The notes below the pieces were generated by a model. It saw only the letters and a list, made by a program, of their open reading frames with translations. It searched no databases and had not been told where the DNA came from. Shown in pieces: positions 1-7,510 of a stretch of 24,125 bases of DNA (position 1 is its first letter; each line of letters begins with the position of its first letter). Source of the DNA: Deltaproteobacteria bacterium (GTDB taxonomy: Bacteria > Desulfobacterota > Syntrophobacteria > B119-G9); assembly GCA_003646715.1 (NCBI GenBank), contig QMLL01000002.1:1-24125 (forward strand), in the 5' to 3' direction. The translations under genes and the position numbers were made by a program.

Positions 1-531
1 AGGACAGGGGACAAGGGCAAGACAGGTCTGTTTAGTGGAGAGAGAGTGGAAAAAGACGACGTACGGGTGAAAGCATACGGTTCGGTAGATGAATTGAATA
101 GTATTTTAGGGTGGTGCCTGGTCATCGTAGAGAACGATTGGTTAAAAGAACTTATCGATAAATTACAAAACCAGTTGTTCATACTTGGAGGCGATCTTGC
201 TACTCCTCCCATTGGAAAGTGGGCAGAAAAGGTTAAAAGAATTGACGAGAGTTATATAGAATTCATCGAAAGGTACATAGATAAGATAGAAAACGAGCTT
301 TCTCCGTTAAAAGAATTTATATTGCCGGGCGGTTCGGAACTGGCTTCCCGGGTGCACATAGCAAGGGTAGTTTGCAGACGAGCAGAAAGAGATGCGGTTC
401 GTGCACTCCGAGAAAGAAGGGTAAATCCGATGACCGTACAGTACCTTAATAGACTTTCAGACCTGCTCTTTGTGTTGGCAAGATACATAAACCAACAGGG
501 AAATATAACGGAAAGAGTGTTCATTGGCTAG
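1..531 (+). CDS. pduO: PduO-type ATP:cob(I)alamin adenosyltransferase (5' partial)
   Basis: The frame is open from the first base of the window and reads RTGDKGKTGLFSGERV, the glycine-rich N-terminal ATP-binding signature of PduO-type adenosyltransferases. Only a handful of N-terminal residues are therefore missing; the GTG at 46 lies inside the domain and is not the start. The enzyme transfers the adenosyl group of ATP to cob(I)alamin to make coenzyme B12. The helical-bundle core follows, with the family motif AYGSVDELNS near the start. The C-terminal stretch ARVVCRRAERDAV and the YLNRLSDLLFVLARYIN helix supply the usual arginine and asparagine corrinoid/ATP contacts. A rho-independent terminator follows 16 bases after the stop, so this is the last gene of its transcript. 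The family call is secure; the physiological user of the cofactor, for example a mutase, is not visible here. Confidence 0.95.
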   Translation, partial: RTGDKGKTGLFSGERVEKDDVRVKAYGSVDELNSILGWCLVIVENDWLKELIDKLQNQLFILGGDLATPPIGKWAEKVKRIDESYIEFIERYIDKIENELSPLKEFILPGGSELASRVHIARVVCRRAERDAVRALRERRVNPMTVQYLNRLSDLLFVLARYINQQGNITERVFIG

Positions 532-547
532 AAACTGTTATTTTTTT

Positions 548-574
548 GAGCGGGACAAAGTCCCGCTCGTTTTT
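548..574 (+). terminator. Rho-independent terminator after the adenosyltransferase
   Basis: A perfect 9-bp stem GAGCGGGAC/GTCCCGCTC (548-556 and 560-568) with an AAA loop is followed by GTTTTT. On the minus strand the stem is followed by A residues, not U, so it should act as an intrinsic terminator only for the plus-strand gene. The convergent CoA-transferase gene stops just 3 bases beyond it. Confidence 0.85.
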
Positions 575-576
575 AT

Positions 577-1959
577 CTAAACTATGTTCTTTTCTTTCAG
601 TTCCTTTAGCTTGGTATTACCCAGCCCCAGGTGTTGCTTGTAAATAAATTCATTGTCTGCACCAATCGGCCTGCAACACCACTTGACTCTGCCCGGGGTT
701 CTGGTCATTGCTTTCAAGGAGGAATTCTGAATTAGAATTTCCCCATAGTACGGATCATTGAATTTGATAAAGCTCTGACGATCCTTCCAGTGCTGCCTTT
801 CCAGAACATCCTTGGGATCCTCCAACCTGCCCGTCACCACTGTACCCTTCTTATCGGGTCTCTTGCTATATTCCATCAACATATCGAGAATCTCGTCCGT
901 CGTATATCGTGTGGTAAACTTCTCTATTTCATGCTGAATTGCCGGCTGATTTTCCGGCGTGAGCCTGTGCTGAATAGTGGGAAACTTCTTCTCCAGATCG
1001 GGTCTGTTCATTATCTCGCAAAGTGCAGCCCAATTTGGATCGGTGAATCCTGAAATAAAAGCATAGCCGTCTTTACATTTCACATAGGTGTAGGGAAAAA
1101 CAGCATAATCATAGTTACCAGCACGAGGCATCATATCTCCAGCCATGTGGTAATACTGGAATACGTAGTTCGCAATGGTAAACAAACCTTCAGGCGGAGC
1201 ACTATCTATGAATTGGCCCTTACCTGTTTTACGCTTGTGAAACATTGCCATCAGAATACCAAAAGAGGCCCACGCTCCCCCTGCATACCATCCCATCCAG
1301 TTACCATGTTTCAGAGGTTTGTTAAATTCTTTAGGAACTTCAGGATCAAGCTCAGGTTCACCCATTATAGACATAATGACCCCTCTGGCCTGGTCAACAA
1401 GGTCATAATCGGGCTGATTACCAAATTTTTCTGCATCTTTACCGAACTGACCATGCGTATAAATTGCGGTGTAAATAAGCCCCGGGTTTGACTCGGATAG
1501 CTGTTTGTAGCCTATCCCAAGTGAATCCATATACCCCGGTTTAAAAGTTTCGATTATCACATCGGCTTTCTTAGCAAATTTCTTGAATATTTCAATACCC
1601 TCATCACTTTTCAGATTCAAAGTGATGTGAAACTTATTCCTTCCTTCCACTATGTAAGGAAGTCCCGAATCATGTATCATGATGCCGTAAGGAGACATTT
1701 TCCTGGCAATATCTCCTCCAGGCGGCTCTATCCTGATCACCTCGGCGCCCATTTCAGCAAGTATGGAAGAAGCAAACAATCCTGCGAAACTTCCATGGCT
1801 AACATCCAATACAAGCATGTCATCAAGAGCTTCCGGTTTTTTAAATGTATCGTTTGGGTTCAGCTCTTTGTATGCCCACAAAGCGTATTCCTTATTGGAA
1901 GCCAAACCGACTATTCTTTCTTCGTCCATTTCCTCATTCAAAATTTTCTCTTCTGCCAT
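577..1959 (-). CDS. CaiB/BaiF family (class III) CoA-transferase, subunit A
   Basis: This 460-residue class III CoA-transferase moves CoA between carboxylic acids. The N-terminal core motif LVLDVSHGSFAGLFASSILAEMGAEVIRIEPPGGD is at about residues 49-83. VIIETFKPGYMDSLGIGY follows near 134-151. The YD motif at Tyr185-Asp186 (PDYDLVDQARG) aligns with the family's catalytic aspartate, so the subunit looks active. An N-terminal extension of about 45 residues precedes the core. The start ATG has a GGAGGG Shine-Dalgarno 6 bases upstream. The gene lies 72 bases downstream of a paralogue on the same strand, and the pair probably forms one operon and a hetero-oligomer. Paired class III transferases are known, for example BbsEF (succinyl-CoA:benzylsuccinate). 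No substrate-defining enzyme is adjacent, so the acid substrate is unknown. Confidence 0.9.
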   Translation of the reverse strand: MAEEKILNEEMDEERIVGLASNKEYALWAYKELNPNDTFKKPEALDDMLVLDVSHGSFAGLFASSILAEMGAEVIRIEPPGGDIARKMSPYGIMIHDSGLPYIVEGRNKFHITLNLKSDEGIEIFKKFAKKADVIIETFKPGYMDSLGIGYKQLSESNPGLIYTAIYTHGQFGKDAEKFGNQPDYDLVDQARGVIMSIMGEPELDPEVPKEFNKPLKHGNWMGWYAGGAWASFGILMAMFHKRKTGKGQFIDSAPPEGLFTIANYVFQYYHMAGDMMPRAGNYDYAVFPYTYVKCKDGYAFISGFTDPNWAALCEIMNRPDLEKKFPTIQHRLTPENQPAIQHEIEKFTTRYTTDEILDMLMEYSKRPDKKGTVVTGRLEDPKDVLERQHWKDRQSFIKFNDPYYGEILIQNSSLKAMTRTPGRVKWCCRPIGADNEFIYKQHLGLGNTKLKELKEKNIV

Positions 1960-2031
1960 TATTATCCCTCCAGGTTATATTGACACGCGCCTAATCTATG
2001 TTCTCCAATCAAGAAAAGTTATCCGGGAAGG

Positions 2032-3366
2032 TTAGGGATACTTGATTCCCCTCTTTCCGTCCCAATCGTCCGGTGGACAATGAGATGGAACTTCAGGGTT
2101 CCACTTGAAAAGTACACCTTCCTCTTCCAGTTTTTTAACCTTGCTCAACTTCATACCCAGAATTTTAGTAAACACGTACTCGTTGTCAAAACCCAAAGGT
2201 CTGCAGGACCATTTCAATCGGCTGGGAGTTTCGCTTAACCTGGGCGGATAACAGGGTTCCACCATGGGACCGTAGACGGCATCGTCACATTCCTGTATAC
2301 TTCCACGCTCCCTGCAATGCTCGCTATAGTAAACATCCTTGGTATTAAGAACACCAGACGCTGCAAAACCATACTTTGATCCAATTTCTTCCACTTCACC
2401 AACGCGCTTGCTTCGTGCCCATTCGTCAATCGCTTGCAGGATTTCCTTTGCATTCTCATCTTTCAAGCGGACCACAGGGTCAGCATACTTTTCATACAGA
2501 TCAAGCCTGTTCATAGCTTTGCAAAGTCCGTTGAATTCTTCCTCGGTAAAAGCAGCTATGGCAATCCATCCGTCCACGCAGTCGAAGAGATCAGAAGGAC
2601 ATATGGCGAGGTCCCTGTTGCCTGATCTTGGCCTGTTTTCACCTGTTTTGAACGTGTAAAGCCAAGTCCAGTCCAGCCAGCGTATGACGTTTTCAACCTG
2701 CATGTAATCGATAAATTGCCCTTCCCCGGTTCTTTCGCGATAGTTTAAAGCCGCCATAACTGCAATAGAACACATTAATCCGGCAATCCAGTCCGCAATC
2801 CAGACTCCCGATTTGATTGGTCCTCTTTCAGCAAATCCGCTAATTGATGACAGAGCCCCCATGCTTTGAGCCACGGCGTCGTACGATGTTCTACCTGTCC
2901 ACGGCCCCCAGCTTCCGTAACCGGATACGTGAAGCTGTATAATCCTTGGATTTATTTCTTTCAGTTCCTTATAGCTTAGCCCCCATGTGGCCATTCTTCC
3001 GGGAGTCAAATTATCCATTACTACGTCGGATTTTTTCACCAGTTCCAAAAAGATTTCCTTCGCTTTTGGGTTGCCAAGATGCATTCCAACCCAGTATTTG
3101 TTATGGTTTTCTATTTCCATACCCGGAGACATATTGCGCCAGAAAAATCCATAAGGGGTAACAAACCTCATCTGATCGCCTTTTTGCCCCTCAAATTTGA
3201 TCACCTCCGCCCCGAATTCAGCCAGGTAATCGCAAGCGGCCGGGCCCAGCAAAACGTAGCATACTTCGAGAACTCTAACCCCTTTCAGGGGCTCCGGTTT
3301 CTCGAAAAGCTCATTAATATTGAACATGTTTTTCATGTAATCCTGAAACGCCTGATTGTTGTCCAT
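2032..3366 (-). CDS. CaiB/BaiF family (class III) CoA-transferase, subunit B
   Basis: This is a second class III CoA-transferase, 444 residues. The frame opens two codons upstream at a TTG, but AGGAGG sits 7 bases before the ATG at 3366 and would nearly abut the TTG, so the ATG is chosen. The core GVRVLEVCYVLLGPAACDYLAEFGAEVIKFEGQKGD is at about residues 29-64. VVMDNLTPGRMATWGLSY follows near 115-132, and SYDAVAQSMGAL contains the catalytic Asp163. The protein clearly shares an ancestor with the downstream subunit, including the C-terminal form 'R.KW.CRP.G.DNE.', but is diverged, as expected for complementary subunits instead of a recent duplication. Both keep the YD aspartate. The class is certain; the substrate is unknown. 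Confidence 0.9.
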   Translation of the reverse strand: MDNNQAFQDYMKNMFNINELFEKPEPLKGVRVLEVCYVLLGPAACDYLAEFGAEVIKFEGQKGDQMRFVTPYGFFWRNMSPGMEIENHNKYWVGMHLGNPKAKEIFLELVKKSDVVMDNLTPGRMATWGLSYKELKEINPRIIQLHVSGYGSWGPWTGRTSYDAVAQSMGALSSISGFAERGPIKSGVWIADWIAGLMCSIAVMAALNYRERTGEGQFIDYMQVENVIRWLDWTWLYTFKTGENRPRSGNRDLAICPSDLFDCVDGWIAIAAFTEEEFNGLCKAMNRLDLYEKYADPVVRLKDENAKEILQAIDEWARSKRVGEVEEIGSKYGFAASGVLNTKDVYYSEHCRERGSIQECDDAVYGPMVEPCYPPRLSETPSRLKWSCRPLGFDNEYVFTKILGMKLSKVKKLEEEGVLFKWNPEVPSHCPPDDWDGKRGIKYP

Positions 3367-3611
3367 CCACAAGCCTCCTTCTCTTTATGTTTCAAACATG
3401 TTGAAAAACCTCGATTTACCTGAGTGTCAGAACAGAGTTGGAAAGTTTTGCTATCACCCCCTTCCCGCCCAATTTTATAGATCTTTGCTGTTATAAGGCA
3501 TTACAAGTTACTAGTGAAAGATCAGCACCACTGGAAAAGGAACAAGTGAATGGTACACTCCCGGATTATCCGCACCCGTGGGAAAATCAGCTGGAACTGG
3601 AGAACAAATTT

Positions 3612-4805
3612 TTACAAGAGTCTGTTAAGAGCTGCCTCAAGCTTATCCATTCCCTTCTCTATTATCGTCATTGATGTTGCAAAAGAAAACCGGAGGTACC
3701 TATCATCACCGAATGCCGATCCTGGAACCAGAGCAATTCTGGCTTCTTCCATCAAATAGCTGGTCAAATCAAGTGAATTCGCAATAATCTGACCGTTATA
3801 TTTCTTGCCGTAATACGCAGAAAAATTTGGGAATATGTAGAACGCACCCTGCGGCGGATAAAAGGTTACAAACTTCACCTGTTCCAGACGTTCAACAAAA
3901 TACTGCCTTCTCTTCGCAAACGCAGATACCATTCTTTCCACGTCATCCTGAGGGCCATTTAAGGCTGCAACGGCAGCCATCTGGGCGATTGAATTCGGAT
4001 TTGACGTAGATTGGCTCTGGATTTTAGTGCAGGCAGAGATTATTGGACCAGGGCCTGCCATGTATCCAATACGCCACCCGGTCATTGAGTAAGTTTTTGA
4101 CACTCCGTTCAGTATGAGAGCATACTCTTTAACATCAGGATTGACGTGAAGAATTGAGACCCAGTCGGCGTCGTCAAATATTATCTTATTGTAAATATCG
4201 TCGGTGAGAACATAAATCCTATGCTTAACTATTATCTCGACAAGGGGCTCAAGCTCTCCTCTTGTGTAAACACTACCTGTCGGATTTGAGGGGCTATTAA
4301 GAATAAGGAGCTTGGTCCTGGGTGTAATGGCTTCTTCAAGTTTTTCTGGTCTTAATTTAAATCCGTCTTCCTCTTTCGTATGGACAATAACCGATCTGCC
4401 ACCTGCAAGTCTTATGATATCAGGGTAAGAAACCCAGTAAGGAGCGGGAATAATCACCTCATCGTCATCGTCCAACAGAGCCTGGGCAAGATTATATATA
4501 CAGTGCTTGCCTCCGCATGATACAAGAATTTCTCCAGGTTCATAGGAAACACCATAGTCACTTTCGAACTGCCTTATTATGGCATCCTTAAGTTCAGCAA
4601 TCCCTCCAACGGGAGTATACCGAGTAAAATTATCATTAATCGCTTTGATAGCAGCTTCTTTAATGTGGTGAGGTGTCGGAAAATCAGGTTCACCAACTCC
4701 AAAATTGATGATTTCTACTCCACTGGCTTTGAGTTCCTTGGCCCGGGCATTTATACTGAGTGTCGCAGATGGCTTAACGGATTGAACACGTTTTGATAAT
4801 TCCAT
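3612..4805 (-). CDS. Class I PLP-dependent aspartate-type aminotransferase
   Basis: This 397-residue fold-type I aminotransferase resembles AspC of the I-gamma group, which covers aspartate and sometimes prephenate/aromatic substrates. The N-terminal signature is VEIINFGVGEPDFPTP (about 30-45). RYTPVGGIAELKDAI, the PLP-region motif SPSNPTGSVY (Asn174), TDDIY (Asp202, Tyr205) and the Schiff-base motif GVSKTYSMTGWRIGY with Lys237 follow. The C-terminal RFSFATS carries the substrate-carboxylate arginine. The ATG at 4805 has GGAG 9 bases upstream; the upstream in-frame TTG at 4820 overlaps that site and is rejected. It is cytosolic. It lies 245 bases upstream of the CoA-transferase pair on the same strand, so co-transcription is possible but not shown. 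Annotation as aspartate aminotransferase is likely; exact amino-donor range cannot be read from sequence. Confidence 0.93.
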   Translation of the reverse strand: MELSKRVQSVKPSATLSINARAKELKASGVEIINFGVGEPDFPTPHHIKEAAIKAINDNFTRYTPVGGIAELKDAIIRQFESDYGVSYEPGEILVSCGGKHCIYNLAQALLDDDDEVIIPAPYWVSYPDIIRLAGGRSVIVHTKEEDGFKLRPEKLEEAITPRTKLLILNSPSNPTGSVYTRGELEPLVEIIVKHRIYVLTDDIYNKIIFDDADWVSILHVNPDVKEYALILNGVSKTYSMTGWRIGYMAGPGPIISACTKIQSQSTSNPNSIAQMAAVAALNGPQDDVERMVSAFAKRRQYFVERLEQVKFVTFYPPQGAFYIFPNFSAYYGKKYNGQIIANSLDLTSYLMEEARIALVPGSAFGDDRYLRFSFATSMTIIEKGMDKLEAALNRLL

Positions 4806-4945
4806 TGTCTTTAGCTCCAATTAGAAGACAAAGTCTTTGTCGCCATAGGGAAGATGAAAAGCCCCCAGAACGATCAAACACAAAAAAATTCCCAAAAATA
4901 CGGCAAAATTAAAATTTATTTTGGGAAATGCCAAGAGACTTGATA

Positions 4946-4972
4946 TTTACATCAGAATGTGTCTGGTATAGC
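4946..4972 (+). promoter_or_regulatory. Possible promoter for the thioesterase gene
   Basis: TTTACA (4946-4951) is followed after 15 bases by TATAGC (4967-4972), with TGG immediately before it giving an extended -10. The region between the divergent aminotransferase and thioesterase genes is AT-rich. It also holds a 9-bp inverted repeat, TTCCCAAAA (4889-4897) and TTTTGGGAA (4919-4927). The spacer is short, so this is a weak prediction. Confidence 0.3.
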
Positions 4973-5038
4973 AAAGGGAGCTTTTAGTGTCAACTTCGAA
5001 GACCAACGTTTTACTGCAAGTTTCACAAGGAGCATGGT

Positions 5039-5431
5039 ATGGAAGCATTAAAGAATTTCAGTGAAAACGACAGATATGCCAAACTTTCAGGGATCGAATT
5101 GATCAATTTCTCAAAAGGAAGTGCAAAGGCAATGATGAAAGTTGAACAAAAACACTTAAACGCTGTCGGAATTGTCCATGGAGGTGCAATATTTACTCTG
5201 GCTGATTTTGTATTTGCCATTGCTTCTAATTCTCACGGGACAGTGGCCGTAAGCATAAACGCTCACATCTCCAACATAAAAGCAGTAAAATCTGGCGTGC
5301 TTTATGCCGAGGCAAAAGAGCTTTCGCTGGGTAAAAAACTCGGGCACTATGAGGTTGTAGTTACAGATGACAGCGGAGATCTTGTAGCAATCTTTCAAGG
5401 AATGGTTTACAGGAAAAGAGAGAAAATATAA
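5039..5431 (+). CDS. PaaI-family hotdog-fold thioesterase
   Basis: This 130-residue single hotdog domain has the family hallmark GIVHGGAIFTLADFVFAIASNSHG (about 44-67). His47-Gly-Gly and Asp56 are in the PaaI/4HBT-II active-site positions, with Asn41 just before. Such proteins hydrolyse acyl- or aryl-CoA thioesters in the cytosol, usually as tetramers. AAGGAG lies 6 bases before the ATG; a second ATG at 5034 is out of frame. The gene is divergent from the aminotransferase. Its closeness to CoA-transferases suggests a housekeeping role in acyl-CoA turnover, but that is inference. The length is normal for the family. Confidence 0.9.
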   Translation: MEALKNFSENDRYAKLSGIELINFSKGSAKAMMKVEQKHLNAVGIVHGGAIFTLADFVFAIASNSHGTVAVSINAHISNIKAVKSGVLYAEAKELSLGKKLGHYEVVVTDDSGDLVAIFQGMVYRKREKI

Positions 5432-5509
5432 TATCCTCGAAAACCCAACCACAAGGCCGGTAAAAAATATACGCGGAAGTGAAACTTCTAGGAGCTCAGG
5501 GGGACAGGG

Positions 5510-6859
5510 ATGATCAGGAAATTCGCGATAAAAGCGCTCGTCGTTTTTCTATCAAGTATTTTTAGTTTTGTTTCATTTCCCGGAATTCTAACGGCTAATA
5601 ACAACATAAAAGAGTTGACTCTAAAAGAAGCAATTCAGATAGCAACCACCAATAATTATTTGATAAAAGAAACAATTGAGGAGCAGAGAGCAGCTCTTGA
5701 AGCCGAGAAAAGTGCCACTGCTGATCTACTTCCCAAGCTATCAGCCTCTTATTCCTACATGCGTCTAAAACACTCTCCCTATGCAGTTTTCAGTTATTCT
5801 GAGCTCCCGATAGGGCCCCAGAAAGTCAATATTGGGGATAAAGATAACTACGGCTGGGATGTAACCATGACCCAGCCCCTATTTACAGGATTCGCTTTGA
5901 TTACCAAAAGAAAAATTGCCCAGTTGGGAGTTGAAATAAGCAAGGTAGAACATGAACAGGCAATTCTTGACATAACAAAACAGGTAAAAATTGCCTACTA
6001 CAGGATATTACTTGCCAAAAGACTTGTTGACGTAGCTGAGGAAGAAGTTCGCCAGCTTGAGGCGCACGCCAAAGATGCAGAGTTATTTTACAAGCAGGAG
6101 CTCATTCCACGTAACGATGTACTAAAATCCAAAGTAGCTCTGGCTCAAGCCAAACAAAAGCTTGTAAAAGCAAGGAGCGACTACAAGATTGCCGTTTCTG
6201 CACTCAACAATTTGCTGGGTTGGGATATAAGCAAAACTATCAGTGTGGAAGACATATCCGGGTTTAAGTCTCAAGAATATCACGAAAAAGAGCTTTTTGA
6301 AAAAGCATTAAAGGACAGGCCTGAGCTAAGAATTCTAAGAACAGCCATCCAGGGTGCGGAGCTAGGAATAAGAATGGCACGAAGTGCCTATTTTCCCAAC
6401 GTTTATTTGGTAGGAAGGTACGAACAGAAAGGTGAAGACATCTTGGCAAAGACCAACAATTACACAAACAGTCACAACGCGTCCATAGGAGTGGAGGCAA
6501 AATGGACATTTTTTGAGTGGGGAAAAACAAGAGCCGAAGTAAAGAAAACATTCCACCAGAAAAATGCACTTGTGGAAAGACTCAAAGGGATAGAAGATAG
6601 CGTAAAACTGGAAGTCAGAGATGCCATTCAGAGACTCAATGTTGCCAAACAAAACGTAGAAACTGCCAAAAAAGCCTTAGCTCAGGCCAAGGAGAACTAC
6701 CGGATAACAAACCTTCAATATCAACAACAAGTCACCACTTCTACCGAAGTACTGGATGCAAGGACTTACCTTACTCAGGCCGAAGTCAACTTTTACGGAG
6801 CCCTTTACGGTTACATGATGGCCGAAGCGGAACTTGCGAGGGCCACAGGAAGAAAATAG
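5510..6859 (+). CDS. TolC-family outer membrane efflux protein
   Basis: This 449-residue protein has an N-terminal signal peptide: basic MIRK, a hydrophobic stretch of about 20 residues, and likely cleavage near residue 29 before NNNIKELTLKEAIQIA. Two outer-membrane-efflux repeats follow, at roughly 35-235 and 255-445. Each opens with the typical 'L.EA...A...N' or 'RPELR.L...I..AE' pattern and contains long amphipathic helices. A conserved C-terminal stretch is NYRITNLQYQQQVTTSTEVLDARTYLTQAEVNFYGALYGY. TolC-like trimers form the outer-membrane/periplasmic tunnel of tripartite exporters. AGGGGG lies upstream of the ATG. No membrane-fusion or RND/ABC pump gene is adjacent, so its partner must be elsewhere. 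The thioesterase ends 78 bases upstream. Confidence 0.92.
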   Translation: MIRKFAIKALVVFLSSIFSFVSFPGILTANNNIKELTLKEAIQIATTNNYLIKETIEEQRAALEAEKSATADLLPKLSASYSYMRLKHSPYAVFSYSELPIGPQKVNIGDKDNYGWDVTMTQPLFTGFALITKRKIAQLGVEISKVEHEQAILDITKQVKIAYYRILLAKRLVDVAEEEVRQLEAHAKDAELFYKQELIPRNDVLKSKVALAQAKQKLVKARSDYKIAVSALNNLLGWDISKTISVEDISGFKSQEYHEKELFEKALKDRPELRILRTAIQGAELGIRMARSAYFPNVYLVGRYEQKGEDILAKTNNYTNSHNASIGVEAKWTFFEWGKTRAEVKKTFHQKNALVERLKGIEDSVKLEVRDAIQRLNVAKQNVETAKKALAQAKENYRITNLQYQQQVTTSTEVLDARTYLTQAEVNFYGALYGYMMAEAELARATGRK

Positions 6860-6877
6860 TTGAACAAATCCGGATTT

Positions 6878-7009
6878 TGCCCCCTCGATACGCCCCGCAC
6901 CCATTTTAGAAGTTTAAAGGTTTTTTGTGTTGTATTGGCTCTTTTCCAAATTTGTGCGAACTCCCTGGAGAAGATTCTCAAAATGGGTGCGGGACTACTC
7001 GGGGTGCCA
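6878..7009. repeat. Long inverted repeat between convergent genes
   Basis: A perfect 14-bp inverted repeat, CCCGCACCCATTTT (6894-6907) and AAAATGGGTGCGGG (6980-6993), flanks a 72-base spacer. The similarity continues outward imperfectly, giving arms of about 30 bases (6878-6907 and 6980-7009) with 23 matches by hand alignment. It lies in the 275-base gap between the convergent TolC-family and cupin genes. It could be a long transcript hairpin at the mRNA 3' end, or the ends of a small non-autonomous element. No transposase is present and no target duplication is evident. No convincing protein is encoded in the gap. Confidence 0.6.
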
Positions 7010-7134
7010 CTTGCAGTCCTGTTGATGTGTTGCTATACTTCGAAGGGGACGACTGGTGGGAAGATATATACCGTATGCTCATTTTATTTTTCTGTAATAT
7101 ATTAACTTTCCCACTTATTTGAGGTTCCCTCGAT

Positions 7135-7485
7135 TCACAGTTCCTGATACCCCGAGGGAATTAAGCAAACCACAACAAATGGTTCCGTGCCATCGTTTCT
7201 CAATTGATGTTCTTCGTCAGGCGGGACAAATATCGCCATCCCGGGTCGTACACTTGTCCACTCGCCATTACTGTAAATAGACCCTTCTCCGGAGTGTACA
7301 AAGATCTCGTGTTCCCACGGATGTGCATGTCTGGGTGTATATCCTCCGGGCGCTATTTCGAACAGCCTCATAACAAAGTTGCCTGCTCCATTGGCTTTTC
7401 CGATGAGTACCCTCGCCATAATACCCCTGGCTTCACCAGAATCGAACGTCTCGGGTGGAATATTATTCTTATCAATGATTTCCAT
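7135..7485 (-). CDS. Small single-domain cupin protein
   Basis: This 116-residue cupin-2 protein has motif 1 at PGGYTPRHAHPWEHEIFVHSGEG, with metal ligands His53, His55 and Glu60. Motif 2 is PGMAIFVPPDEEHQLRND, with His93. The full set of metal-binding residues is kept, so a metal-dependent enzyme or small-molecule sensor is possible; the substrate is not deducible. GGAG lies 7 bases before the ATG. It starts 25 bases after glgC ends on the same strand and is probably co-transcribed with it. No signal peptide is seen. Confidence 0.88.
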   Translation of the reverse strand: MEIIDKNNIPPETFDSGEARGIMARVLIGKANGAGNFVMRLFEIAPGGYTPRHAHPWEHEIFVHSGEGSIYSNGEWTSVRPGMAIFVPPDEEHQLRNDGTEPFVVVCLIPSGYQEL

Positions 7486-7510
7486 AGCTTTTCTCCAGAT
7501 ACTGACATTT

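Noticed and set aside
3367..3611. Short plus-strand open frames between the aminotransferase and CoA-transferase genes
   Set aside because: They run into the aminotransferase gene antisense, lack ribosome-binding sites and show no family motif; I see only ordinary intergenic sequence here.
4889..4927. 9-bp inverted repeat TTCCCAAAA/TTTTGGGAA
   Set aside because: Low complexity and AT-rich; not followed by a U-tract and not placed over a convincing promoter, so not called as a terminator or operator.
6860..7122. Open frames of 65-81 codons after the TolC-family gene
   Set aside because: They read through the inverted-repeat element, show no signature and no Shine-Dalgarno; better explained as non-coding.
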